Shown here piece after piece: positions 41,398 to 50,610 of a stretch of DNA of 64,000 nucleotides. The notes below the pieces were generated by a model that was not told the origin of the DNA, searched no databases, and saw only the letters and a list, made by a program, of their open reading frames with translations. Position 1 is the first letter of the stretch; every line of letters begins with the position of its first letter. The translations under genes were made by a program, and so were the position numbers. The stretch is taken from assembly GCA_963751665.1 (NCBI GenBank), contig CAVVVF010000001.1, forward strand, positions 310,001-374,000. The letters run 5' to 3'. The DNA comes from AC-69 sp963751665. Lineage in GTDB: Bacteria; Actinomycetota; UBA4738; HRBIN12.

Positions 41398-41957
41398 GCG
41401 AACGGCCGGACGCGAGGCGCGCACTGGAGGCGCTCCTGTTCGTCTCGGACGAGCCGGTCGTCCTCGACCGTGCTGGCCCAGTCCCTGGAGATGGATCGGC
41501 GAGAGGTCGACCAGCTGTGCGACGAGCTGGCGCGTACCTACGAGGAGCGGGGGCCGGCATCGTGCTCCGGAGCGTGGCCGGCGGGTGGCGCCTGACCACC
41601 CATCCCGACGCGGCGCCGTTCGTGGAGCAGTACGTCCTGTCCTCCCGGCACGCCCGGCTGACCAAGGCGTCGCTCGAGACCCTGGCCATCGTGGCCTACA
41701 AGCAGCCGGTGACCCGGCACCAGATCGCCGGGATCCGGGGGGTGAACTCCGAGGGGGTCCTTCGGGCCCTGGTGGACCGAGGGCTGGTGGCCGAGGTGGG
41801 CCGGGAGGAGGGTCCGGGCCGCCCCATGGTGTACGGGACGACGCCGGACTTCCTGGAGCGCCTGGGCCTTCCCTCGCTCTCCGCGCTCCCGCCGCTCGCC
41901 CCGTTGCTCGGCAAGGCCGCGGGGGAGGAAGCCGAGGCCGAGGCGGGGGGCGAGTAG
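41394..41957 (+). CDS. scpB: Segregation and condensation protein B (two frameshifts)
   Basis: About 187 residues of paired winged helices: RRALEALLFVSDEPVVL and, past an extra base near 41471 and a missing G near 41556, GIVLRSVAGGWRLTTHPDAAPFVEQYV and LSSRHARLTKASLETLAIVAYKQPVTRHQIAGIRGVNSEGVLRAL. The net shift is zero, so the frame looks continuous although an internal stretch is out of register. ATG overlaps the scpA stop. Confidence 0.93.
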   Translation: MSERPDARRALEALLFVSDEPVVLDRAGPVPGDGSARGRPAVRRAGAYLRGAGAGIVLRSVAGGWRLTTHPDAAPFVEQYVLSSRHARLTKASLETLAIVAYKQPVTRHQIAGIRGVNSEGVLRALVDRGLVAEVGREEGPGRPMVYGTTPDFLERLGLPSLSALPPLAPLLGKAAGEEAEAEAGGE

Positions 41958-41967
41958 CTCCTTCGCC

Positions 41968-42688
41968 ATGCCCGAGGAGCGGTTGCAGCGGGCCCTGGCC
42001 CGGGCGGGGTTCGGCTCGCGACGAGCCTCCGAGGACCTGATCCGCGAGGGCCGGGTGAGCGTGAACGGACGGGTGGCCACCCTGGGCGACCGGGTGGACC
42101 CCTCGAGTGACGTCGTCGAGGTGGACGGTCGCCGGGCCAGCGTCGACCCCGACCTCCGCTACCTCGCGCTCCACAAGCCAGCCGGGGTGACGACGACGAT
42201 GCGGGACCCCCACGCCGAACGGGACCTCGGGGAGTACCTGCCGAAGGACGTCCGGGTCTTCCCGGTCGGCCGGCTGGACCGCGAGACCGAGGGGCTGCTG
42301 CTCCTCACGAACGACGGCGAGCTGGCCAACCGGCTCCTTCATCCACGACACGGTGTGGAGAAGGAATACCTGGCCGAGGTCGAGGGCATCCCGACGAAGC
42401 AGCAGATCGGGCGGCTGCGCCGGGGGGTGGACGCTCGACGACGGCCCGGCCCGAGCCGTGGCGGCCCGTTCGGTCGCTGGGGCCGGAAGCAAGGGCGCCG
42501 TGCGGTTGGTCATGGCGGAGGGTCGAAAGCGCGAGGTTCGCCGGATGCTCGCCGCCGTGGGGCTGCCGGTACGCCGGCTGATCCGTGTCCGGGTCGGGCC
42601 GGTGGCGCTGGGCCGGCTCCGACCGGGCGAGCGGCGAGACCTCACGCCCTCGGAGGTGCAGGGCCTGTACCGGGCCGCCGGGCTGTAG
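41968..42688 (+). CDS. rluB: 23S rRNA pseudouridine synthase, RsuA/RluB family (one frameshift)
   Basis: About 239 residues. N-terminal S4 domain (ERLQRALARAGFGSRRASEDLIREGRVSVNG), the catalytic aspartate in FPVGRLDRETEGLLLLTNDGELANRLLHP and, after an extra base near 42432, EGRKREVRRMLAAVGLPVRRLIRVRVGP. By family it modifies 23S helix 80-90 or 16S U516; the scpAB neighbourhood fits RluB. Confidence 0.92.
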
Positions 42689-42747
42689 CACGGCCCGTGG
42701 CAACTTCGGCAGCGTGAGTCCCTGTAGCCTGAGGGCGCGAGCGAGCC

Positions 42748-43116
42748 ATGACAGATCCGAAGGTCCGTGCGGCCCGGGGGGCCATCCGCGTGGCGGAGGA
42801 CGCCACCGGCTCGGTGCTGTCCGCGACGGAGCGGCTGCTGTCGGCCATGCTCGAGCGGAACGGGGTGGCCGGCGACGACATCGTGAGCGTGTTCTTCACC
42901 GCCACCGACGACCTGCGCTCGGTATTCCCGGCGGAGGCGGCCCGGAAGATGGGCCTGGGCCACGTGCCGCTGCTCTGTGCCCGCGAGATCCCCGTCGAGG
43001 GCGCGATGCCGATGGTGGTTCGGGTCCTCATGCACTTCTACACGGAGCGTCCGCCGGACCAGGTGGCGCACACCTATCTCGACGGGGCGGAGTCCCTGCG
43101 CGATGACCTCAGGTGA
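42748..43116 (+). CDS. aroH: Chorismate mutase, AroH class
   Basis: A 122-residue monofunctional AroH-fold chorismate mutase, which converts chorismate to prephenate. Recognised by VRAARGAIRVAEDATGSVLSATERLL, the active-site arginine region DLRSVFPAEAAR, GHVPLLCAREIPVEGAMPMVVRVLMHF and AHTYLDGA. It overlaps tyrA by 14 bases, and aroA follows, so three steps of aromatic-acid metabolism are grouped. Confidence 0.94.
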   Translation: MTDPKVRAARGAIRVAEDATGSVLSATERLLSAMLERNGVAGDDIVSVFFTATDDLRSVFPAEAARKMGLGHVPLLCAREIPVEGAMPMVVRVLMHFYTERPPDQVAHTYLDGAESLRDDLR

Positions 43117-44198
43117 GCGGGTGGCCGTGGTGGGGACGGGCCTGATCGGCACCTCCATCGCCATGGCCGCTCGAGCCGCGGGGGAGGAGGTCCGGGGGTT
43201 CGACGCCGACCCGACGGTCCTGGCCCGGGCGGCGGAGCGCTCGGGCCTTCGGCCGGGGAGCTCGCTGGCCGACGCCGTGGCAGGGGCCACGCTGGTGTTC
43301 CTGTGCACCCCCGTCCCGAGCATCGCCGGCCTGGCGGCGGAGGCGCTGGCCGCCGCCCCGGACGCCGTGGTCACCGACGTCGGGAGCGTGAAGTCTCACG
43401 TGGTGGTTGAGGTCGAGGGCACCGTCCAGGCTCGCGACAGGCAGCGATTCGTCGGTGGGCATCCCATGGGGGGCTCGGAGCGATCCGGGCCGGACTGGGC
43501 GTCGCCCTCGGTGCTGGACGGGATCGTGTGGGTGCTGACCCCCTCGCCGGGGACCGATGAGGCCGCGACAGCTCGCCTCTCGGCATGGGTGGAGAAGGTC
43601 GGGGCCAGGCCGATGGTGATGGACGCGTTCCACCACGACCGGCTGGTGGCCATGGTCAGCCACCTTCCCCAGGTGGCCTCGACCGCCCTGATGAGCCTGG
43701 CCGCCGCCGAGGAGGCGGGCGAGCCGGACATCCTGCTCCTGGCCGCCGGGGGATTTCGGGACCTGACCCGCCTGGCCGCCTCCAGCCCGCATCTGTGGAG
43801 CGACATCCTCCTGGCGAACCGGGAGCAGATCGCCGAGGCCATCGACCTGTACGCGAAGCGGTTGTCCGAGCATCCGGGACATGGTCCTTGCGGGGTCGGG
43901 CGGGGAGGTCGAGCGTGCGTTCGCCGAGGCGAAGGAGGCACGGTTGACGCTCGCCGCCAAGCCGACCGTGAAGACGGGGGTGGCCGTATTCCAGGTCGCC
44001 GTCCCGGACCGCCCCGGAGCGCTGGCCGACCTCACGGCGTGCCTGGGATCCGCCGGCGTGAACATCGAGGACCTGCAGATCGTGCACTCACCCGAGGGAG
44101 GGAGGGGCACCGTCCACCTGACCGTGGCGTCCTCCGCCGCCGCCGACGCTGCGGGGGCCCTCGAGGGGCGGGGGTTCGAGCCGCTCCGTTTGGCTTAG
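43103..44198 (+). CDS. tyrA: Prephenate dehydrogenase with C-terminal ACT domain (one frameshift)
   Basis: About 364 residues. The NAD site is VAVVGTGLIGTSIAMAAR, the catalytic histidine lies in FVGGHPMGGSERSG, and the helical dimer domain follows (HHDRLVAMVSHLPQVASTALM). After an extra base near 43873, an ACT domain (FQVAVPDRPGALADLTACLGSAGVNIEDLQI) probably senses tyrosine. It sits between aroH and aroA. Confidence 0.93.
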
Positions 44199-44208
44199 GG
44201 GGGTCCAC

Positions 44209-45585
44209 GTGCGCGTCCTGGTGGAGCCGGGGGGGACCGTGGAGGGCGTGGCCACCGTCCCCGGGGACAAGTCCATCGCCCACCGATGGCTGATCCTGTC
44301 GGCCACGGGTCGGGGTGCGTCCAGGCTGGTCGGCCTCCCGCCGGCACTCGACGTGGGGTCCACGGCCAGATGCCTGGCAGCGATCGTTGGGATCGGGGCT
44401 CGACCTCCGCTCGAGGCTTGGGGTTCGAAGCTCGAGCCCCAGGGCTTCGCGGCTGGGTTGACGGTCGACGGCAGGGTTGTTGCGAGCATCCCGAAGGACG
44501 AGCTGGTGGTCGAGGGTCAGGGACGGGACGAGCTCCGAAGCACCCCTCGGTGCTCTCGATTGCGGGAACTCCGGCACCACGATGCGCCTGCTCACCGGGG
44601 TCCTGGCCGCTTCCCCCTTCGTCAGCCTGCTGACGGGAGACGACAGCCTTCGAGCGCGGCCCATGGAGCGGGTGGCCGTGCCGCTCCGGGAGATGGGAGC
44701 CTCCGTGCGCACCGACCACGGCCACCCGCCCGTGGAGGTCCACGGCGGCCCGCTGCGGGGGATCCGCCACGAGCTGGCCGTGCCCACGCGCCCAGGTGAA
44801 GGGAGCGATCCTCCTGGCGGGCGTCGCGGCGGACGGCGAGACCACGGTGGTCGAGCCCGTCCGGACCCGGGACCACACGGAGCGCGCCCTCCGCAGGCTG
44901 GGTGCGCCCGTCCGCCAGGAGGACGGGACCGTCGCCGTCTCCCGGTTCCAGCACGAGGGCTTCGAGGCGGAGGTGCCGGGCGACGTGTCGTCGGCAGCCT
45001 TCCTGGTGGCGGCGGCGGTCCTGACGGGGGGCGAGCTCACCATCCGACGCATCGGGCTGAACCCCACCCGAACGCACTTCCTGTCGGTCCTGGATCGGAT
45101 GGGCGTCGGCACGGAACAGCGGGTGATCGGCGAGGAGCTCGGCGAGCCGGTGGGGGACCTGTTCGTGGCCCGCGCGGAGTGGCTGCGCGGCACCGAGGTG
45201 GCCGCCCGGGAGCTGCCCCTCGTGATCGACGAGGTGCCGGTGCTCGCGGCGCTCGCGGCCCACGCCGAGGGGGAGAGCCGGTTCGTAGGTGGCGCCGAGC
45301 TTCGAGCCAAGGAGAGCGACCGGCTGGCCGGGGTGGCCGAGATGGTCCGGGATCTGGGCGGCCGGGCCGGGGTCGAGGGTGAGGACCTGGTCGTGGAGGG
45401 CGGAGGCCTGGCCGGTGGCAGGGCCTCCGCCCGGCGCGACCACCGGCTGGCCATGGCCGCAGCCGTCGCCGCGCTGGGGCCCGGGCGGCATGCGAGATCG
45501 ACGGCATGGAGATGGTCCGACGTGTCCTTCCCGGGCTTCCCTCAGACCCTCCGCGCTTTGGGCGCCAGGGTCGGGGCTGGCCTGA
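44209..45585 (+). CDS. aroA: 3-phosphoshikimate 1-carboxyvinyltransferase (EPSP synthase; several frameshifts)
   Basis: About 450 residues. The start VPGDKSIAHRWLILSA holds the shikimate-3-phosphate lysine/serine pair. LDCGNSGTTMRLLTGVLA (after an extra base near 44555) is the phosphate loop. Then (near 44788) VKGAILLAGVAADGETTV, DVSSAAFLVAAAVLTGGEL, RAKESDRL and DHRLAMA follow. The last 100 bases contain further shifts near 45490, 45518 and 45570 around EIDGMEMVDVSFPGFPQTLRALG. The stop is placed at TGA 45583-45585, which overlaps nothing but lies next to the cmk GTG; the exact C-terminus is uncertain. Whether it is glyphosate-sensitive (class I) or tolerant cannot be judged by eye. Confidence 0.9.
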
Positions 45586-45586
45586 C

Positions 45587-46290
45587 GTGGCCGCTCGGGT
45601 GGTGGCCATCGACGGGCCGGCCGGGTCGGGCAAGAGCACGCTGGCGCAGCGGCTGGCTCAGGCGCTGGACCTTCCCTACGTCAACACCGGGCTGATGTAC
45701 CGGGCGGTGACCCTCCGGGCTCTGCGGGAGGGGGTCGACCTCGAGGATGGCCCGGCCCTGGCGGAGGTGGCTCGTGGGATCAGGTTCGACCTCAGCTCGA
45801 AGTTCACTCCTCCGGCCCTGGTCATCGACGGTGAGCCTCCCTCGCCGGAGCTCGTGGCTCCTGAAGTCGAGGTCAACGTCTCGACGGTCTCACGTCATCC
45901 CGAGGTTCGGGACGTGCTGCGGGACGAGCAACGGCGGCTGGGCAGCCAGGGCGCCGTGATGGAGGGCCGGGACATCGGCTCCGTGGTGCTCCCCGACGCC
46001 GCCGTCAAGATCTTCCTGGTGGCGGCGCCGACGGAGCGGGCGGCGCGGAGGGTTCGGGAGCGGCACGGGCCCACCTCGGAGGGCAGCCTGCCGGTCACCC
46101 CGGACAGCGCGCCGGTGACCCCCGACGTGGCCGAGGCCCTGGCCACCAGGGACGCCCGAGACGAGCTGGTGAACCCGTTCGTCCCGGCCCCGGACGCCGT
46201 TCCCTGGACACGACGGGAAAGGAGCCCGACGAGGTCCTTCGCGAGGCCTTGGCCATCGCCCGTGAGCGGCTGGAGGCCACCGGTGAGTAG
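45587..46290 (+). CDS. cmk: Cytidylate kinase (one frameshift)
   Basis: About 234 residues. Phosphorylates CMP and dCMP. The P-loop is AIDGPAGSGKSTLAQRLAQALDLPYVNTGLMYRA, and the NMP-binding and lid regions are EGRDIGSVVLPDAAVKIFLVA and the R-rich RAARRVRERHG. One C appears missing near 46204, restoring DAVPLDTTGKEPDEVLREALAIARERL and the TAG at 46288. The der start overlaps this stop. aroA-cmk-der is a conserved actinobacterial order. Confidence 0.93.
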
Positions 46291-47630
46291 CGGCGGCGCC
46301 GACGCCGAACGACTGGGGAGCCCACCTGGGCGGCTGCCCACGGTGGCCGTGGTGGGCCGGCAGAACGTCGGGAAGTCGACCCTGGCGAACCGGTTGTTCG
46401 GGCGGCGGGAGGCCATCGCGCACGAGAGCCCGGGGGTGACCCGCGACCGCGTCGAGCTCGAGGCCGAGTGGCGCGGCCGGCGGTTCCGCCTGGTCGACAC
46501 CGGCGGGTTCGCCTCCAAGGCCCGGGGCGTCGACGCCCTCGTGGCGCGCCAGGCGAGGCGCGCCACGGAGGACGCCGACATCGTCCTGTTGGTGGTGGAC
46601 GCCCAGACCGGCGAGCAGGAGGAGGACGTGGCCCTGGCCCGGCGTCTCCGCCGGGCCAGGGCCCCCGTCCTCCTGGTGGCCAACAAGGTCGATTCGGACC
46701 GGGAGGAGGCCGATGCCGCCCAGTTCTTCAAGCTGGGGCTGGGCGAGCCCGTGCCGGTCTCCGCGCTCCACGGCCGTGGTGCCGGTGATCTGCTCGACCG
46801 GATCGTGGCCCTCCTGCCCGGGGCGCCCCCCAGGAGGGCGAGGAGGAGGGATCGGAGGAGCCGCCTTCGCCATCGTGGGCCGGCCGAACGTCGGGAAGTC
46901 GTCGCTGTTCAACCGCCTGGTGGGCGAGGAGCGCTCGGTCGTGTACGAGGAGGCCGGCACGACCCGCGACGCCGTCGACGCCGTGGTCAGCTGGCCGGAC
47001 GCAAGCGTCCGCTTCGTGGACACCGCGGGCTTGCGCCGGCCGTCCCGAACCGAAGGTGTCGAGTATTACGGCTACGTGCGCGCCGTCCGGGCCATCGAGC
47101 GGGCCCACGTGGCCGTGCTCGTGCTGGACGCGAGCCAGGGCTTCACCACGGAGGATCGGCGCATCGCCGCCCGCGTGATGGAGGCCGGCCGAGCCCTCGC
47201 GGTGATCGCCAACAAGTGGGATCTGGTCGAGGAGAAGGACCGGACGTACAAGGAGCTGGTGGAGGCCGTCGCGATCTTCTCCGGGGCCTCGGTGTGGCGG
47301 ACCTCCGCGCTTACCGGTGCGGGCGTGGCGCGGCTGCCCTCAGGGCTCGTCGACCTGCACGGGCGGTGGGGCAGGCGGGTCTCCACCAGCGAGGTGAACC
47401 CCGTGCTCTCGGAGGCCCAGGACGAGCGGCCACCGCCCGGGGGGATCCGGTATCGCTACGGCACGCAGGTCTCTGCCGGCCCCCCCACGTTCGTCCTGTT
47501 CGGCGGGAGGTCGCCCTCGGCCTCGTACGAGCGGTTCCTGGAGGGTCGCCTCCGCCGGGCCTTCGGCCTCGGCGGCGTGCCCATCCGGCTGAGGTTCCGG
47601 CCCAAGCGGTCGCGCGGCGGGGGACGCTGA
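46283..47630 (+). CDS. der: GTPase Der (EngA) (frameshifted between the two G domains)
   Basis: About 449 residues; two tandem GTPases and a KH-like C-terminal domain that assist 50S assembly. First G domain: VAVVGRQNVGKSTLANRLFGRR, TPGVTRD-like SPGVTRDRVELEAEW, VDTGGF, NKVD. Two missing Cs (about 46830 and 46868), or one extra base, fall in an acidic linker. Second G domain: AIVGRPNVGKSSLFNRLVGEE, EEAGTTRDAVDAVV, FVDTAGLRR, IANKWDL. The KH-like domain ends FGGRSPSASYERFLEGRLRRAFGLGGVPIRLRFRPK. GTG overlaps the cmk stop. Confidence 0.94.
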
Positions 47631-47663
47631 GGCCGAAAGCGCGGGCCGATACAATCGAGGTCG

Positions 47664-47738
47664 CGGGCCGTGGCGCAGCTTGGTTAGCGCGTCTGACTGG
47701 GGGTCAGAAGGTCGCCGGTTCGAATCCGGCCGGCCCGA
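47664..47738 (+). tRNA. tRNA-Pro (GGG anticodon)
   Basis: 75 bases. Acceptor stem CGGGCCG (47664-47670) pairs with CGGCCCG (47731-47737), discriminator A47738, no encoded CCA. D-arm GCGC...GCGC, anticodon stem TCTGA/TCAGA with loop CTGGGGG giving anticodon GGG, and T-loop GGTTCGAATCC. It is the only tRNA in the window and stands alone. Confidence 0.95.
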
Positions 47739-47785
47739 CGAAACGAGCGGACGCCGGCGGGGAACTCTGCCCCCGCCGTCGGACA

Positions 47786-47956
47786 CTAGAGCGCCAGCCA
47801 GGCGATCAGGCCCACGGCGGTCAGCACGGCTCCGATGAGGGCAGCCGACCACCACAGGTCTCGCCAAAGCTCGTCGCGCGCGATGTCCTGACCATCGCGA
47901 ACACCATCCCGAACGATTGGCATGGGACTGGGATACCCAGAGAGCCAGTCCTCCAC
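47786..47956 (-). CDS. Small single-pass membrane protein candidate
   Basis: A 56-codon frame (45 codons from the internal ATG 47923) encoding VEDWLSGYPSPMPIVRDGV followed by a charged stretch and one strong transmembrane helix near the C-terminus (WWSAALIGAVLTAVGLIAWLAL), ending at TAG. Codon use matches the genome, and the helix occurs only in this frame. No good Shine-Dalgarno is seen. It lies opposite to its neighbours between tRNA-Pro and pgsA. It is a candidate only; I do not recognise the family. Confidence 0.45.
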   Translation of the reverse strand: MEDWLSGYPSPMPIVRDGVRDGQDIARDELWRDLWWSAALIGAVLTAVGLIAWLAL

Positions 47957-47987
47957 GCCGCGCAGGACGGCGGGACCTGAGATTGAA

Positions 47988-48016
47988 GGTGGCCCGGGGG
48001 GAAGACCCGGGCCACC
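47988..48016. other. Strong hairpin upstream of the small membrane ORF
   Basis: GGTGGCCCGGG (47988-47998) and CCCGGGCCACC (48006-48016) form an 11-base-pair stem with a 7-base loop and no U-tract on either strand. It may end the leftward or rightward transcript, or serve as an operator. The rest of 48017-48231 shows no gene. Confidence 0.5.
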
Positions 48017-48231
48017 TCGGACCGGATCCGGAGGAACTCGTGCTCATGGAGGCTCCGGCCGGCCGATCGCTAGTCTATGGCACGCTCGACCGCAAGCCTA
48101 GATTCACCAACCCTTTCCTTCAACGGATTCCTCACCTTTGCCCGTAGGTTGAGGTTCGCTTCGTATCGAGTCCCCCCTCACGTTGTCTCGCTCTCTCCCC
48201 GCACTCCACCGATGGTAGGTTGCGCTTGACC

Positions 48232-48828
48232 ATGAGCCACGCGTCGAGCGAGGCACCGAACGAGACGTCGTCCGCCATCGCGACCATCCCGAACGCGCTC
48301 TCCGCTGCACGGATCCTGCTGATCCCAGCATTCGTGTGGCTCATCGTGGACCGGGACACGACGTTCACGGGACTCCTGATGTTCGGCGCCGTGGTCTGCA
48401 CCGACTGGCTGGACGGCTACGTCGCTCGCCGTACGGGCCAGGTCTCCGAGGTGGGCAAGGTGCTGGATCCCACGGCCGATCGGCTGGCCATCGCTGCGGG
48501 CCTCGTGGCACTCGTCGTGCGAGGCGCGTTCCCCCTATGGGCCGCTCTGCTCATCCTGGTCCGCGACGTGGGCATCCTGCTCGCCGGCCTGGTGCTCCTG
48601 CTGACGCACTCCGTGCGGATCGAGGTCCGGTTCCTGGGGAAGGTGGCCACGTTCAGCCTGGTGGTGGCCATCGGGTTGATCGCCTGGGGGAACCTCGGCT
48701 ACCCGTTCCCCGCCGCGGCGCGGGCCGTCGGATGGTGCACGTACGCGGTGGCCATCGTGGAGTACTACGTGGCCACGGCGCTCTACGTCGGGGACCTGCG
48801 GCGGGCCCTCGAGGCCCGCTCGACGTGA
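48232..48828 (+). CDS. CDP-alcohol phosphatidyltransferase (PgsA-like)
   Basis: A 198-residue integral membrane enzyme with the diagnostic motif D-x2-D-G-x2-A-R-x8-G-x3-D-x3-D in DWLDGYVARRTGQVSEVGKVLDPTAD. About 5-6 transmembrane helices. The family condenses CDP-diacylglycerol with an alcohol; here PG-phosphate, phosphatidylinositol-phosphate or cardiolipin are possible. M. tuberculosis pgsA2 (Rv1822) lies just before its gcvH-garA block, as this gene does. TAGGTT (48216-48221) is 10 bases before the ATG. Confidence 0.88.
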   Translation: MSHASSEAPNETSSAIATIPNALSAARILLIPAFVWLIVDRDTTFTGLLMFGAVVCTDWLDGYVARRTGQVSEVGKVLDPTADRLAIAAGLVALVVRGAFPLWAALLILVRDVGILLAGLVLLLTHSVRIEVRFLGKVATFSLVVAIGLIAWGNLGYPFPAAARAVGWCTYAVAIVEYYVATALYVGDLRRALEARST

Positions 48829-48902
48829 GCTTTCGATGCCTGCGGCCGGGATGATAGGTTGAGGTTCAGGTCGCCGCACCTTCACCACAGCGAGAGGACG
48901 AC

Positions 48903-49298
48903 ATGGAGTTCCCTCAGGATCTTCGGTACACGAAGGAGCACGAGTGGGTGCGCGACGAGGGCGGTGGCAGGGTCCGGGTCGGGATCACCGACTACGCCCA
49001 GGACGCGCTGGGGGACGTGGTGTACGTGGACATCCCCGAGACGGGAACGTCGGTCACCGGGATGCAGCCGTTCGGCGAGGTGGAGTCCACGAAGTCGGTA
49101 TCCGATGTGTACAGCCCGGTGTCCGGGACCATCGTCGAGCGCAACGCGCTCCTGGACGAGCGTCCCGAGCTGGTGAACGAGTCCCCCTACGGCGACGGGT
49201 GGCTGGTCGTGGTCCAGGTGGCCGACCCCTCCGAGATCCAGTCCCTCATGGACGCGCCTGCCTACCAGGCATTCCTTCGCCAGGCAGAGGCGGAGTAG
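48903..49298 (+). CDS. gcvH: Glycine cleavage system H protein
   Basis: A 131-residue lipoyl carrier that shuttles the aminomethyl group between the P, T and L proteins. LRYTKEHEWVRDE starts the fold, and the lipoylated lysine is Lys64 in GEVESTKSVSDVYSPVSG. The partner P-protein genes lie 5 kb downstream; gcvT and lpd are not in the window. Confidence 0.97.
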   Translation: MEFPQDLRYTKEHEWVRDEGGGRVRVGITDYAQDALGDVVYVDIPETGTSVTGMQPFGEVESTKSVSDVYSPVSGTIVERNALLDERPELVNESPYGDGWLVVVQVADPSEIQSLMDAPAYQAFLRQAEAE

Positions 49299-49423
49299 GG
49301 ACCCTTCCTCCCACGGTTGACCCTTCAACCGACGTGCGATAACTTCCGACCTTCGGTCGAGGCTGGGCCCCAACGCTCAACCTCGAACCTCAGCCGGAGG
49401 TCTGACCGAAGGGGCGACCGAGC
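49299..49423 (+). promoter_or_regulatory. gcvH-garA gap with inverted repeats
   Basis: 125 bases. GGTTGA-CCCT-TCAACC (49315-49330) is a small perfect hairpin, and CGACCTTCGGTCG (49348-49360) is a second one. These could end the gcvH transcript or regulate garA. No riboswitch-like structure for glycine is recognisable. Confidence 0.4.
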
Positions 49424-49882
49424 TTGTACTGCACCCGATGTGGACATCCGAACAAGGACGGCGCTCGGTTCTGCGCCAATTGCGGAGCGCCCCTCCTGGA
49501 CGAGACGACCGTGGGGATCACCCCGGTGGAGGTCGAGGAGGAGGTCGGGGAGGAGTTCCCGTTCCCCGGGGAGGAGCTCGAGCCGGGGCAAGCCCTGCTC
49601 GTGGTGAAGCGAGGGCCGAACGCGGGCTCGACGTTCCTGATCGAGAACGACGTCACGACCGCCGGCCGCAGCACCGACGGCGACATCTTCCTCGACGACA
49701 TCACGGTCTCCCGAAAGCACGCCGAGATCCGCCGGGAGGGCACGGAGTTCTCCATCCACGATCGGGGCAGCCTGAACGGGACCTACGTGAACGGCGAGCG
49801 GGTGGAGTCGACGAAGCTCGCCACGGGCGACGAGATCCAGATCGGGAAGTTCAAGCTGGCGTTCTTCCAGGCAGGGGAGTGA
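49424..49882 (+). CDS. garA: GarA/OdhI-like FHA protein with N-terminal zinc ribbon
   Basis: A 152-residue protein from TTG 49424. Residues 3-20 form a four-cysteine ribbon (Cys3, Cys6, Cys17, Cys20; CTRCGHPN...CANCGAP). Then DETT (residues 26-29) resembles the phospho-threonine ETTS motif of GarA, an acidic linker follows, and the FHA domain occupies about 56-150 (ALLVVKRGPNAGSTFLI, AGRSTDGDIFLDDITVSRKHAEI, GSLNGTYVNGERV, GDEIQIGKFKLAF), close to mycobacterial GarA. GarA binds 2-oxoglutarate dehydrogenase and glutamate enzymes when unphosphorylated and is switched by Ser/Thr kinases. The zinc ribbon is not part of GarA that I know. Confidence 0.88.
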   Translation: MYCTRCGHPNKDGARFCANCGAPLLDETTVGITPVEVEEEVGEEFPFPGEELEPGQALLVVKRGPNAGSTFLIENDVTTAGRSTDGDIFLDDITVSRKHAEIRREGTEFSIHDRGSLNGTYVNGERVESTKLATGDEIQIGKFKLAFFQAGE

Positions 49883-49889
49883 GAGGAGG

Positions 49890-50600
49890 ATGGCCACGCG
49901 CAGCTACCAGTCCATCGGCGAGGTCCTGGTATCGGTGAAGGCGGAGTTCCCCGACATCACGATCTCGAAGATCCGCTTCCTCGAATCCGAGGGGCTGATC
50001 GATCCGGAGCGCACGCCCTCGGGGTACCGGAAGTTCTACGACAAGGACGTTGACCGGCTGAAGCAGATCCTGCGGATGCAGCGCGACGAGTACCTGCCCC
50101 TCAAGGTGATCAAGGACCGGCTGCTGACCGAGGAGACGGGACCGGGCGAAGCGCTCGACGATCGCGAGGCCGCGGAGGAGAAGGAGATCAAGCAGGAGCT
50201 GGCCGAGCCACCGACCGGGCTCCAGATGACGATCGAGGAGATGTCCACCGCGACCGGGATCGACAAGGAGCGGATCAAGGAGCTCGAGTCCTACGGGCTC
50301 GTGTCCTCGCACGGACCCGACTCGGCCAAGTACTACGACGGCGACGACTACGTCGTGCTGTCCATCGTGAAGGACTTCTTCAAGTATGGCGTCGAGCCCC
50401 GCCACCTCACGATGTACAAGCACTTCGCCGAGCGTGAGGCGAGCTTCTTCGAGTCGATCATCATGCCGCAGCTCCGCCAGCGGAACCCCGACGCCCGAAA
50501 GACCGCGGTGAGCTCCCTTGGCGACCTGTCGAGGACTTCCCGCAAGCTCAAGCAGGCACTGCTCCGGAACAACCTGCGGCAGCACCTGACCTCGCCGTAA
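49890..50600 (+). CDS. ftsR: MerR-family regulator, FtsR type
   Basis: A 236-residue regulator with an N-terminal winged helix-turn-helix (SIGEVLVSVKAEFPDITISKIRFLESEGLIDPERTPSGYRKFYDKDVDRL) and a second, unusual MerR-like segment in the middle (MTIEEMSTATGIDKERIKELESYGL). This two-HTH layout matches FtsR (Rv1828), which in Corynebacterium activates ftsZ. It starts 7 bases after garA, as in mycobacteria. The effector is unknown; no cysteine cluster for metal sensing is evident. Confidence 0.88.
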   Translation: MATRSYQSIGEVLVSVKAEFPDITISKIRFLESEGLIDPERTPSGYRKFYDKDVDRLKQILRMQRDEYLPLKVIKDRLLTEETGPGEALDDREAAEEKEIKQELAEPPTGLQMTIEEMSTATGIDKERIKELESYGLVSSHGPDSAKYYDGDDYVVLSIVKDFFKYGVEPRHLTMYKHFAEREASFFESIIMPQLRQRNPDARKTAVSSLGDLSRTSRKLKQALLRNNLRQHLTSP

Positions 50601-50610
50601 CCTTCTCCTC

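Noticed and set aside
42977..44293. Stretch around aroH-tyrA as a fused bifunctional chorismate mutase/prephenate dehydrogenase
   Set aside because: aroH ends at 43116 in its own frame and tyrA begins at ATG 43103 in another; overlap is only 14 bases, so they are two genes.
47821..48015. 64-codon minus-strand frame overlapping the small membrane ORF
   Set aside because: Reads in a different frame, has no helix or domain, and crosses the GC-rich hairpin; the shorter frame with the transmembrane helix is more credible.
48829..48902. Glycine riboswitch before gcvH
   Set aside because: The gap is only 74 bases and shows no tandem aptamer folding pattern; no similar element precedes gcvPA either.
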